Shown: piece after piece, positions 27,801 to 36,259 of the stretch
Position numbering within the stretch: position 1 is the first letter of the stretch
How the letters are laid out: the number at the start of each line of letters is the position of its first letter
NCBI GenBank assembly: GCA_937872315.1
Contig: CALMST010000385.1
Location: 1-54,856 of the forward strand
Origin: an uncultured Ignavibacteria bacterium
Lineage (GTDB): Bacteria > Bacteroidota > Ignavibacteria > Tepidaquicellales > Tepidaquicellaceae
Length of the DNA stretch: 54,856 bases
Direction: 5' to 3'
The notes under the pieces: generated by a model
The model's input: only the letters and a program-made list of their open reading frames with translations
Told to the model about the DNA's origin: nothing
Databases searched by the model: none
Position numbers and translations under genes: made by a program

Positions 27801-28256
27801 TTATAATACCGGCGTATTGATTATCTCTGAAACTTTCTCTGCAATTTCCTCATAACTGCCTGGCATCGAATTATCATATTCCTCTTTAATTTCAGGATCC
27901 CATATCTCCATCTTATTAAGCTGCCCAAGTACTGTCACATCTTTCTTCAATTTCGCAAATTGTACAAGCTGCGGGGGAATTAAAATTCTGTTTTGTGAAT
28001 CAAGTTCACATTCATTCACAAAATTCAAAAACTGCCTTATAAAAAATCTCTGTTCGGAATTGAATTGATTATATCTGGTGAGACCTGCTGCCACTTTCTG
28101 CCATTCATCCTGAGGATAAACCAACAGACACTGATCCATTCCGCGCGTCAGAATAAGTTTATTCTCTGCTTCAGGTTTTATATATTTCCTGAATTTTGCA
28201 GGTAAAATTATTCTGGACTTGGCATCTAAACTGCAGATTGAGTGTCCTGTAAACAT
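27801..28256 (-). CDS. mraZ: Transcriptional regulator MraZ
   Basis: First gene of the dcw cluster and its likely autoregulator. The 151-residue protein has two AbrB/SpoVT-like halves: one around LDAKSRIILPAKFRKYI (residues 10-26), and one around CELDSQNRILIPPQLVQFA (about 83-101). MraZ forms a ring and binds phased TGGxG-like direct repeats upstream of its own gene; three such repeats are present at 28351-28380. No Shine-Dalgarno is evident before its ATG. Confidence 0.95.
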   Translation of the reverse strand: MFTGHSICSLDAKSRIILPAKFRKYIKPEAENKLILTRGMDQCLLVYPQDEWQKVAAGLTRYNQFNSEQRFFIRQFLNFVNECELDSQNRILIPPQLVQFAKLKKDVTVLGQLNKMEIWDPEIKEEYDNSMPGSYEEIAEKVSEIINTPVL

Positions 28257-28350
28257 TGGTTGATTTTGGTTGAAAGTTCTTATAAATAAGTGGAGTTCAG
28301 TGATGATATTTTTCTTGATACAAATGCGAAAAATTTAATGAAAAATTAAT

Positions 28351-28380
28351 CACCACTTCCCTCCACTTTTCCCCACTTTA
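28351..28380 (-). promoter_or_regulatory. Putative MraZ operator: three GTGG repeats at 10-bp period
   Basis: On the minus strand, going towards mraZ, the sequence has AAGTGGGGAA, AAGTGGAGGG and AAGTGGTGAT in direct succession, so GTGG recurs exactly every 10 bp. MraZ boxes in other bacteria are likewise TGGG-type repeats spaced one helical turn apart. The block starts about 95 bp upstream of the mraZ ATG. A further AAGTGGAG copy lies inverted at 28289-28296. Confidence 0.8.
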
Positions 28381-28407
28381 TATACAAAAATACGTAAAAT
28401 AATATTA

Positions 28408-28518
28408 ATGTCAAACATTAATTTCAATAAATCAGGGATTAACTTTGCATTGAGAGAAATACAGGAAAAATGGGACGACGTTTTGTTTTTAACTGAGGCA
28501 GATATTAATTTTTTGTAA
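28408..28518 (+). other. Short orphan reading frame, doubtful
   Basis: A 36-codon frame from ATG at 28408 to TAA at 28516-28518, encoding MSNINFNKSGINFALREIQE followed by a hydrophobic tail. It has no Shine-Dalgarno, no known domain, and starts within 30 bp of the MraZ operator. It is the only thing besides the operator in the 28257-28617 spacer. A remnant or a chance frame is as likely as a gene. Confidence 0.2.
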
Positions 28519-28617
28519 TCTTTTTTGATTACCGGAAAGTTTGTTATACTTTGATAAGATTTTTTGAGAGGATATTACAGATTAATTAATTTGAAATTTA
28601 AATTCATAATTATACTA

Positions 28618-29931
28618 TTAGTACATAGATTTTTCTTCCTTTTGTAATTCTTTCCTGATTCCTTCCATAATGATCTGATTTGAGATTTCGTTTTTACTTA
28701 ATGCAAAAGTTTTGATCGCAGCATAATGAATAATATTTACGATCATTGCGCCTGTCAGATCATATTTGCCTGAGATGCTTTCCAGCAATACATCACCGGA
28801 TAATCTTAATCTGGAAGGTATGCAATTTTGCCAGATCTGCAAGCGCTCACGTGCATCGGGTTTTGGGAAAAGAATTATGGAGTTGAATCTCCTTACAAAA
28901 GCTTCGTCAATGTTGGATTTAAAATTCGATGCAAGAATCAGCAGACCGGTAAATTCCTCAACTCTTTGAAGCAGATATGAAACTTCCTGATTTGCATATT
29001 TATCATGCGAACTTTGTACACCTGTCCTCTTTGCAAATAATGCATCGGCTTCATCAAAAAACAGTATCCAGTCTTTGTTCATGGCTTTATCAAATACTTT
29101 GCCCAGATTCTTTTCAGTCTCACCGATATATTTTGAAACTACCATGGAAAGATCAATTCGGTAAACAGGTTTGTTAAATTCTTTTCCAAGTAAAGAGGCA
29201 GTAAGTGTTTTTCCTGTCCCCGGAGGTCCAAAAAATAAAGCCCTGTAACCCTGACTTATCTTCGGGGAAAGAACTTCATCTGAATATATTTTTTCACGCT
29301 GTGCAAGCCAGTCTTTTATGTCATTAAGCAGATCCTTAGTCTGTGGATTAATTATCAGATCATCCCATTCCATTTTGGTCTTCAGCAAATTTGCCGGAAA
29401 ATCCTGACTGAATGAAATTCCGGGCATCACACCTGTAAGCAAATATTCAATCCACTCAGGTGACATTACGATCCTTCCGCTCATTGCCGGCTCTCCTTCC
29501 TTTAATTTTTCTAGCGATAAAATGCCAAGCTTATGGAATTTATGTTCACGTGAAAAATATTTCTGAACTTCGAGCCTTTTATCCACATTATCACCTGCAA
29601 GGATAAATTGTACTGTCTCACCTGTAGGTAACATTCCTCTTTGATTGGTTCCTTTGACTCCTCCGAATTCCGGAAAATCCCCGCCCTGTGGCATATGCTT
29701 CTGAATTATCGTATCAAAAAAATTTGGTTTTATATGCGGTGATAAAGTTAACAGTAGTACAAGTTTCTCTTCTTCCGGGATATCTGATAATTCTTTAACA
29801 CTTCCAATCGAAAATTTTCTTTCTTCATTTATAAATTTAAAGATCTGACAATGTTCATTTGAAAAATAATTTTTGATACTCATTGAAATGATCTCACTCA
29901 GATATTCCAGGTCGTTTACAATATTTATCAT
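28618..29931 (-). CDS. eCIS AAA+ ATPase (Afp15-like)
   Basis: Last gene of the injection-system operon. The AAA+ core has Walker A GPPGTGKT at 235-242, Walker B ILFFDEAD at 289-296, a sensor-1 Asn in LASNFK (333-338), and arginine fingers in FVRRFN (346-350). About 200 residues of a poorly conserved N-terminal region precede it. An ATPase of this type is a core component of Afp, PVC and MAC loci and is thought to help particle assembly or cargo loading rather than sheath recycling. It is not ClpV: there is only one ATPase module. Length 437. Confidence 0.9.
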   Translation of the reverse strand: MINIVNDLEYLSEIISMSIKNYFSNEHCQIFKFINEERKFSIGSVKELSDIPEEEKLVLLLTLSPHIKPNFFDTIIQKHMPQGGDFPEFGGVKGTNQRGMLPTGETVQFILAGDNVDKRLEVQKYFSREHKFHKLGILSLEKLKEGEPAMSGRIVMSPEWIEYLLTGVMPGISFSQDFPANLLKTKMEWDDLIINPQTKDLLNDIKDWLAQREKIYSDEVLSPKISQGYRALFFGPPGTGKTLTASLLGKEFNKPVYRIDLSMVVSKYIGETEKNLGKVFDKAMNKDWILFFDEADALFAKRTGVQSSHDKYANQEVSYLLQRVEEFTGLLILASNFKSNIDEAFVRRFNSIILFPKPDARERLQIWQNCIPSRLRLSGDVLLESISGKYDLTGAMIVNIIHYAAIKTFALSKNEISNQIIMEGIRKELQKEEKSMY

Positions 29932-30003
29932 TTATTTTTAACCGATTATAATTTATGCATTTATATCTTATAAAAAATCCGGATCCCGGCGTATGCATGA
30001 AAG

Positions 30004-30654
30004 TTATTTTGAATATGGATTTGAACTTTCCCCTCCGAATATTTTCAGAAATGGAAATCTCAATGTACCCGGAATATCCTGAATGTCAAAACTAAATACG
30101 GTCGGACTTAAAATCACGGATGAAATATCGGCATCTCTTTCAAAAATTTCCGAAGCTGACGGAAAGTCATGCTTAAGTGCTGAATCAATGGCAAAGGGTG
30201 TAAAAAAATTTGCCGCATCAGCTGACATGCTGTCTCCGAATCCGAAATTAAAAAAGAAATTATAATTATTGTCCCAGGCATTACCGATAGAATTTCCCAT
30301 CCTGTCATCAAAATAGAGCATGCTTGCTGCTCCCCTGCTGTAGAATGGTCTGGTCATTTCAAAATAATCTATCCTAGGATCAAATTCACCCGGAAGAACA
30401 GTTTTTTCCTTTTGTTCATCTTCAGACTCCGGAACTTTCTCCTGCCTCTGTATTTTATTTTGAATTCGAAAAGCCGGTTTAAAAAAAATATTATCCGGAT
30501 TTACAGATTCACTTTGTAAAATTAAGTCAGAAACGGAATCTGCTTCTTTTTCACTTTCATCTCCGGGTTTATTAAGGCTGAGTTTTGGCTGAAAGAATTT
30601 TTTCCCTGAAGTCGGTCCCGCTTTCTCCGAAAATATTTTTTCTGATATCTTCAT
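30004..30654 (-). CDS. eCIS cargo candidate with DUF4157-type leader but no DUF4157 core
   Basis: 216 residues. The N-terminus has the same two-part leader as the next two proteins: FFQPKLSLNKPGDESEKEAD at 20-39, then FFKPA and a QRQEK segment at about 57-74, here without the Cys pair. It lacks the RFGYDFS..HELTH metal-binding core altogether. From about residue 95 a different block follows, rich in Phe, Asp and Asn (RIDYFEMTRPFYSRGA, FFFNFGFGDSMSADAANFF, FERDADISSVI). I recall similar blocks in other eCIS-linked proteins but cannot name the domain. It is not a frameshifted copy of its neighbours. Confidence 0.65.
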   Translation of the reverse strand: MKISEKIFSEKAGPTSGKKFFQPKLSLNKPGDESEKEADSVSDLILQSESVNPDNIFFKPAFRIQNKIQRQEKVPESEDEQKEKTVLPGEFDPRIDYFEMTRPFYSRGAASMLYFDDRMGNSIGNAWDNNYNFFFNFGFGDSMSADAANFFTPFAIDSALKHDFPSASEIFERDADISSVILSPTVFSFDIQDIPGTLRFPFLKIFGGESSNPYSK

Positions 30655-30689
30655 TTAATTGTTAAATAAAAATATTTGATCAAAAAAGA

Positions 30690-32765
30690 TCATGGACTTA
30701 GTTTCCTTTTATTTCTTATGTCATTAATCATGCCGACATAAAGTGGCTCGCTTTCAGCGCTTATATCGGGTGTGGCATGAACAAGCTCCTGCAATAACGC
30801 TATTACCAAATGCTGAATATCCAGATCCATCAATGCCTTATTCAATTGAATATTTTTTCCTGGACCTCTTTCCCATTCACTTGGTCCGGCAGTTTCATTT
30901 ATAAGAAATGGATTACTAAAATTCTTTTCCATTTTTACACTTCGCTCTTCTATTGCTTTGGCTTTTGTAACTTCTTCATCTTTTGGCTTTTCTGGTGCCG
31001 GTGTTACCTGAAACCATTTCACATAAATATCATTTATAAGATCCAATCTTGATTTAGGAGCATAACTTCCTTTTTCGTTTGCTTGCTCCATATCTCTTGA
31101 TACTATGGACATGTCAAATGTTACCAGATCAAACCACTGCTGAATGAATGCCAATGCAAGATCAACGTCCTTTTTATTTTTAGCATCAGAGATATTATTC
31201 TTATCCTTAACTTTGGGTCCGATAAAATCGCTCTTCGGATCTTCCACCAGCGCAGCATATAAATGGAATGATGCAGCATTAAGCAATGCTTCTGTATGAT
31301 CCAGTTTATCTATAAGCCTGTTGTGCTGATACGCTATGTCTCTTGATCCCGGGATAGATGCATGATGACATTCATGGATGACTATTGAAATTTTTTCCGG
31401 ATGAGTTTCAAAAGATGGGCAGAAAGTTATGATATGCGCCCCTCCGGCTCTTTGATGATAAGCCGGTGAACCGCTCCTGCAACCTCCGTCACAATCAGTG
31501 CCGCATCTGACATGAGATGGATCTTTCTTGAGGTTAAGAATAAATGTTTTAACAATATTGAAATTGTTCCTGACTTCATCTGCCGTATCCGTTACCGGCC
31601 TGTTGTCATTGTTTCTGAATAGCTGACCGAACAATACCGGATAATCCGCCTTGTCAGTTTTTTTCGGAGGAAGCTGTTCCGCTATTACTTTATCAATTCT
31701 CTTTGCAGCCTGATCTGCGCCTGTGTTAACTTTTGTATTTGGAACCGGACAGATCTCATCATCCGGCTGTCCCTTGCAAGATTCATCTTTTACTTCCTTT
31801 TTTTTATCCTTCAGAAGAAAATCTTTTTCAGATTTATCTGTGTCTGAAGATATCTCCCCGTCCCTTAAACTCATATCAAGCAATCCAAGTGTCTTTCTTC
31901 CGACAATACCATCAAACTCAGATTCACTCATATCCGCTTCCTGCTGAAATTCTTTTACGGCTTTTTCAGTCTCACTGCCAAACTGCCCGTCAGCACCAAA
32001 CAAAGGTAATTCAATGCCGAGCTGAATCAATGCCGACTGGATTCTTCTGACATGTTCACCAAATGAATTAGCTGACTTTCCGATAATAGCTTCATTATCA
32101 AAAGTTTTTTCCAATACCGGTTCCCCTGACAAGCTTACCGCAGTAAGATCATGCTTATCACCGGGTTTGCGCTGAATCGGATTCGGATTTTTTGTTTTTG
32201 CTAATGAATTCTGCTGAATGACATGTGTGAGTTCATGGCCAAGTAATCTCTTACCGCTATCAGCCTCAGGAGAATATTGATTCTCATTGAACACAATATT
32301 ATTCCCGGAAGTATATGCCAGAGCATTTATGCTTTGTGCCGATCTCGCTGCTTCCGCATCATTATGAATTTTCACATCGGAAAAATCATAACCAAATCTT
32401 GGCTCGAAAAAATCTTTTGCTTTATTTGTCAATGTGTTACCACCTGAATTCAGGTTACCAATATAACCATCAAGATCTTTACCTGACGATAAACTGTCTT
32501 CACTATTTTCTTTCCTTTGTATATTTTCTTCTTCCTCACAATGTTCACATTTTCTTTGTACAGCAGAAACTTTAGCCGGTTTAAAAAAACCGGATTCATT
32601 TCCATTTCCTTTCATGCGCATTACTTTATCAGTCATCGAATCCGCTTCCTGTTCGTAAATATCATTGGGTTTATTTATGCTATGTTTTGGCTGGAAGAAT
32701 GAATCTCTGCACTTGCTTGCAGACAGTTCATTCTTACTTTTTCTATTTTTTAAATTATAAAACAT
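30690..32765 (-). CDS. DUF4157 protein with peptidoglycan-binding and aspzincin-like protease domains
   Basis: 691 residues, four parts. (1) Leader: FFQPK at 23-27 with EQEADSMTDKVM, then FFKPA at 60-64 and a RKCEHCEEEE Cys pair (73/76). (2) DUF4157 core at about 119-186, with RFGYDFSDVKIH and zinc motif HELTH (177-181). (3) A PG_binding_1-like domain at about 236-297 (HVRRIQSALIQLG, GADGQFGSETEKAVKEFQQ). (4) C-terminal region with a second zinc motif HECHH (464-468), then SRDIAY with Asp476 and ALLNAASFHLYAAL, the order seen in M35/aspzincin endopeptidases. It is a strong candidate for a toxic or wall-acting cargo of the particle. Confidence 0.75.
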   Translation of the reverse strand: MFYNLKNRKSKNELSASKCRDSFFQPKHSINKPNDIYEQEADSMTDKVMRMKGNGNESGFFKPAKVSAVQRKCEHCEEEENIQRKENSEDSLSSGKDLDGYIGNLNSGGNTLTNKAKDFFEPRFGYDFSDVKIHNDAEAARSAQSINALAYTSGNNIVFNENQYSPEADSGKRLLGHELTHVIQQNSLAKTKNPNPIQRKPGDKHDLTAVSLSGEPVLEKTFDNEAIIGKSANSFGEHVRRIQSALIQLGIELPLFGADGQFGSETEKAVKEFQQEADMSESEFDGIVGRKTLGLLDMSLRDGEISSDTDKSEKDFLLKDKKKEVKDESCKGQPDDEICPVPNTKVNTGADQAAKRIDKVIAEQLPPKKTDKADYPVLFGQLFRNNDNRPVTDTADEVRNNFNIVKTFILNLKKDPSHVRCGTDCDGGCRSGSPAYHQRAGGAHIITFCPSFETHPEKISIVIHECHHASIPGSRDIAYQHNRLIDKLDHTEALLNAASFHLYAALVEDPKSDFIGPKVKDKNNISDAKNKKDVDLALAFIQQWFDLVTFDMSIVSRDMEQANEKGSYAPKSRLDLINDIYVKWFQVTPAPEKPKDEEVTKAKAIEERSVKMEKNFSNPFLINETAGPSEWERGPGKNIQLNKALMDLDIQHLVIALLQELVHATPDISAESEPLYVGMINDIRNKRKLSP

Positions 32766-32789
32766 TCTATAGCTTAATTTAATATTCGT

Positions 32790-34004
32790 TCAACAATTCT
32801 TAATTAATTTCAAAAAATCAACTACACCTTTTGATTTGGATTTTGCTAATCCAACAATTAAATCAAATTTACCATTGAAAAAAATGCTTGCAGTATTGCT
32901 GAATCCTCCTAATAATCCAACTGTTTTCTTCGCACAATTCAGCTGGCTCCCGTAACTATGTGTCTTGCAGACATCCCCGGTCTGCTCCTTGAATATTATA
33001 TCCGTGAAATACTGTGTCAGTCCTTCCATAATCTCAGTACCAAAATTATTTCTCAAAGCCTTATGATATGATATAGCGTGAAAAGTCTCATGAAATGCAT
33101 GGCAATAATTAGATCTGTGATGTAAGAAAATATCATTGGTTTTTGGATCCAGAAATCCTCCTATTGTCTTGTATAATCCTTCTTCCTTTACTTTTGGATC
33201 TCTTATATTGTTTATCTTTTTGTATTTATATCCAAATACTTCGGGATTGAAAATAAATTCCTTGCTCAATTTTTCTTCAACTGTTTTTAATTTGTCTTTA
33301 ATAAATGGATACAAACTACTTTTTTCCAATGATAAAGTCTCAATTATAATTTTTTTTACTTTGCTTTCTTTATCAATTGTAGTAGCATCAACAATTCCTT
33401 TACTCCCAAGATATGTCTTCCTTAATACTTTGTTATCTCCATTCTGCTGAATGACATGTGTAAGTTCGTGTGCCATTAATTTTTTCCCTTTGTCAGTATC
33501 CGGTGTGTATTGATCCCGATTAAAGACAATATCATTTCCTGTAGTATAAGCAAGAGCATTTATCGATTCAGCTGATTTAGCAGCAACTGTATCCGTATGA
33601 ATTTTTACATTAGAAAAATCATATCCGAATCTGGGCTCAAAGTATTTTCTTTCAGTCTCAGAAAGTCTGTTTCCACCTGAACTTATAACGTCAGAAATAT
33701 TTCCGGTTTCGTATTCTGAATTATTACCGTAAGAGATCTCTTTCCTCTGCAACTTTTCTTCTTCCTCACACTCCGTACATTTTTTCTGTATAGAATTTAT
33801 CAAAGCCGGTTTAAAAAAATGGTTCTCACTTTTTTCTGTCGGCAACCGCATTACCTGCTCAGCAACCGAATCAGCCTCACGCTCATACTGATCGTCCGGC
33901 TCATTTATTTTAAGTTTCGGCTGAAAGAAAAATTTATCCGGAACTTTTCCTGAATGACCTGATATATATGTCGTCTCAATTATATGAGCTGATGCTTCTG
34001 CCAA
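32790..34004 (-). CDS. DUF4157 protein with a second, gluzincin-like metallopeptidase motif
   Basis: 404 residues. It has the shared leader (FFQPKLKINEPDDQYEREAD from 26; FFKPA at 63-67; KKCTECEEEEKLQRKE), then the DUF4157 core with RFGYDFSNVKIH and HELTH at 179-183. The unrelated C-terminal half has its own zinc motif HETFH (305-309), and EGLTQYFTD (327-335) 18 residues later could supply the third ligand Glu327, as in gluzincins. The end (GGFSNTASIFFNGKFDLIVG) is unassigned. Two protease-like motifs in one protein suggest the DUF4157 part is a carrier module and the C-terminal part the payload; that is inference. Confidence 0.7.
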   Translation of the reverse strand: MAEASAHIIETTYISGHSGKVPDKFFFQPKLKINEPDDQYEREADSVAEQVMRLPTEKSENHFFKPALINSIQKKCTECEEEEKLQRKEISYGNNSEYETGNISDVISSGGNRLSETERKYFEPRFGYDFSNVKIHTDTVAAKSAESINALAYTTGNDIVFNRDQYTPDTDKGKKLMAHELTHVIQQNGDNKVLRKTYLGSKGIVDATTIDKESKVKKIIIETLSLEKSSLYPFIKDKLKTVEEKLSKEFIFNPEVFGYKYKKINNIRDPKVKEEGLYKTIGGFLDPKTNDIFLHHRSNYCHAFHETFHAISYHKALRNNFGTEIMEGLTQYFTDIIFKEQTGDVCKTHSYGSQLNCAKKTVGLLGGFSNTASIFFNGKFDLIVGLAKSKSKGVVDFLKLIKNC

Positions 34005-34024
34005 TATTAAATCCTGTTTTTAAA

Positions 34025-34780
34025 TTATTTATATTCCAAAAATCCACGGTTTATCTTGGTGATTTTTCTTCTTTTTAATCTGAACACACCTATACCGTTT
34101 CGGCTGCCTGATGTATTACTGTTGCCCTCAATAGTATGCAGGAATCCTCCTTCAAGTTTTTCAACAATTCCCGTATGTCCGCTGCTGCCCCCTGTGTTGA
34201 TAATGAATATCTGACCGGGTTTTACAAGTGAAGGATTGTTAACTGCATTTGATGCAAGTATTTTCTTAGCGTTTGAACTGTTCCAGTGTGTCATGCAATG
34301 TCCGGTTTTCACTAAAGGATTATTTCGACCAAGCTTTTCAGCTGCTTTGTCAAAACAATAATATACGAATGCCATACACCAGAACTGTCCCGGTCCAAGT
34401 CCAACACTTGCCAGATATTTATCAACTTCCGGTCCCCTGTTGCTGCCTAATGGTTTTTCCATTACTCCTATTTGTGATACAGCAATTTTTAATGCTTCCT
34501 TCAGATATTCATTTGCCGGTTCCTGGGTAATTATTATTGTAGGCTCTCCGAACATAACTGCCCATGTTATAGATCCGACCTTTCCGTCTATCTCAAGCGG
34601 ATCTCCGTTTTGATCTCTCCGGGTTGCCTGAAACTGCTTGACAGCTTTGAATGTCTGAGGTCCGAAATCTCCGTCCACATCTATTGGTCCGCATCCTACT
34701 TCGTTTAATTTTTCCTGCAGAGCTTTTACGATAGTCTTATTTTTTTCGCCTTTCTTGATAACCCGGTTTGGATAATTCAT
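34025..34780 (-). CDS. Peptidoglycan-binding, CHAP/NlpC-like cysteine amidase candidate
   Basis: 251 residues. Residues about 12-78 are a PG_binding_1-type domain (VKALQEKLNEVG, VDGDFGPQTFKAVKQFQ, IDGKVGSITWAVMFG). The second half looks like a papain-fold amidase or endopeptidase: QFWCMAFVYYCFD with Cys135, GHTGIVE with His202, and TIEGNSN (217-223) as the third polar position. It has no signal peptide. Peptidoglycan hydrolases in eCIS loci could release particles by lysis or serve as cargo; both remain open. It lies between the tape measure and the DUF4157 genes. Confidence 0.8.
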   Translation of the reverse strand: MNYPNRVIKKGEKNKTIVKALQEKLNEVGCGPIDVDGDFGPQTFKAVKQFQATRRDQNGDPLEIDGKVGSITWAVMFGEPTIIITQEPANEYLKEALKIAVSQIGVMEKPLGSNRGPEVDKYLASVGLGPGQFWCMAFVYYCFDKAAEKLGRNNPLVKTGHCMTHWNSSNAKKILASNAVNNPSLVKPGQIFIINTGGSSGHTGIVEKLEGGFLHTIEGNSNTSGSRNGIGVFRLKRRKITKINRGFLEYK

Positions 34781-34846
34781 AATATTTAAGTTTAATGTTT
34801 TAAAAAAAAAATTAGTAATTTATTTATTCCTTGTTTCGGTTTTTTA

Positions 34847-36259
34847 TTAATTCCACTCCACTCTCAGTATCTTATCCATCCATGGCAACTTTATCATTGA
34901 CACTCCCCAGGGTATTTTATTTAAAAGTATGTCAACGGTTTTATCTTCAACCTGTAACAGCCACCCGTTATTATCTTCTGTCAATTTTCCGTTTCTCATT
35001 AAAAATGTCTCACGCAATCCGTTTACACTCGTATTTCTTAAAGCCTTCCAGTGTCCTGTCACGGAATTAAGTAAATCATCTGCTTCATTTTTTTCAAATT
35101 CACTTAACTCTATGTCAGAAGGAAGACTCTCCGGTATTTCATATCCGCACATGACTTTATTCAGCATTAATAAAAACTCGGGGTATTCTTCATTACCAGT
35201 CACTATGTATTGTGTCAATGCAATCGCCCTCTGCTGAAGTTCTTTTGAAATCCATTTATTGTTTTCTGCATATCCCGCATTCTCAAACAATTTCAAAAGA
35301 AACGGATGGATCAGAATTAATCCGCTGTTGTTAATGTAAAACTCATATCCAGTATTTAGTCCTTTTCCTGATCCTGATATTTTTATTTCCTTGACAGGAA
35401 ATTCTTTAATTGATTTTAAAATATCTTCGGAATATTTTTTATTTTTTAACTGATCTGTTAAATTATTTATAAAACTACCCTTCATTTCAGCACCTTTTTC
35501 CAAATGCAGCGAACCTGAGATCAGGAGAGATGTCTTTAATAAAAGTTCAGATTCCGTCATGCCGTGATAATTGCCTAAATGAATTTCAAACCAGCTGCGG
35601 TACAATATTTCTTTTCTCTGTGAATAATTAATATTCAGATTGACCAAAGCTGAATTCAGCATACTCAAAATTCTGCTCTGATATTCTTCATTAAACAATA
35701 ATCCGGATATTCTTTTAAGTTCATTTTCATCTGTCTGATGTATCAGCCTGTTTAGTGAATTACTCTTATCCCTTAAAAGATCCTTCATCTTGTTTAAGAA
35801 ATTTTCATCACCGGTTCTCATTAATTCACCGGTCAGAGAGTTTAATTCAGCTCTGCTGCTTATCCCGGAATGCCAGGGAAGAGTGCCGTTTTCAAGAAAG
35901 TAAAAAAAAATATTTTGAGCATTATTTTCTGATCGTATAAAAGTGTTTGTCTCTTCAGCACTATATCTTTCTTCTGTCTTCAGTTCTTCTATTTTAACAG
36001 ATATTTCCCGAATGACTATTTCCAGAAGATCATTTTTCCAGTTATCCGAAGCTATAGTGCCGGCGTTTATTTCAAGATTATCTAATCGTAATATCTTATT
36101 CTCCGGAATTAATTTATCAAACATTTTTTCGATCTGCGGCAGCAGCTCATTTTTACAGATATATTCCAGCTCATTTCGGATTTCAAAAGCATTTGCTGAA
36201 TTTATTAAATTCAGTTCCACAAACTGCTTTTCAATAATATGACGATTTATTCCGGTCAT
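34847..36259 (-). CDS. eCIS tape measure protein (Afp14-like)
   Basis: 470 residues. The start (HIIEKQFVELNLINSANAFE) and the block GLILIHPFLLKLFENAGY followed by QQRAIALTQYIVTG match the contractile injection system tape measure family as I know it, whose members set particle length inside the tube. The middle is helical and variable. It shares one base with the upstream 1231-residue gene (TAATG). Confidence 0.8.
   Translation of the reverse strand: MTGINRHIIEKQFVELNLINSANAFEIRNELEYICKNELLPQIEKMFDKLIPENKILRLDNLEINAGTIASDNWKNDLLEIVIREISVKIEELKTEERYSAEETNTFIRSENNAQNIFFYFLENGTLPWHSGISSRAELNSLTGELMRTGDENFLNKMKDLLRDKSNSLNRLIHQTDENELKRISGLLFNEEYQSRILSMLNSALVNLNINYSQRKEILYRSWFEIHLGNYHGMTESELLLKTSLLISGSLHLEKGAEMKGSFINNLTDQLKNKKYSEDILKSIKEFPVKEIKISGSGKGLNTGYEFYINNSGLILIHPFLLKLFENAGYAENNKWISKELQQRAIALTQYIVTGNEEYPEFLLMLNKVMCGYEIPESLPSDIELSEFEKNEADDLLNSVTGHWKALRNTSVNGLRETFLMRNGKLTEDNNGWLLQVEDKTVDILLNKIPWGVSMIKLPWMDKILRVEWN

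Noticed and set aside
28257-28350. A specific sigma-factor promoter for mraZ
   Set aside because: Only weak hexamer candidates (for example TATCAT with a poor -35) were found between the operator and the ATG; not enough to call a feature.
30004-30654. Frameshifted or truncated copy of the neighbouring DUF4157 genes
   Set aside because: The part after the leader is a coherent, different sequence with no trace of the HELTH core in any frame nearby.
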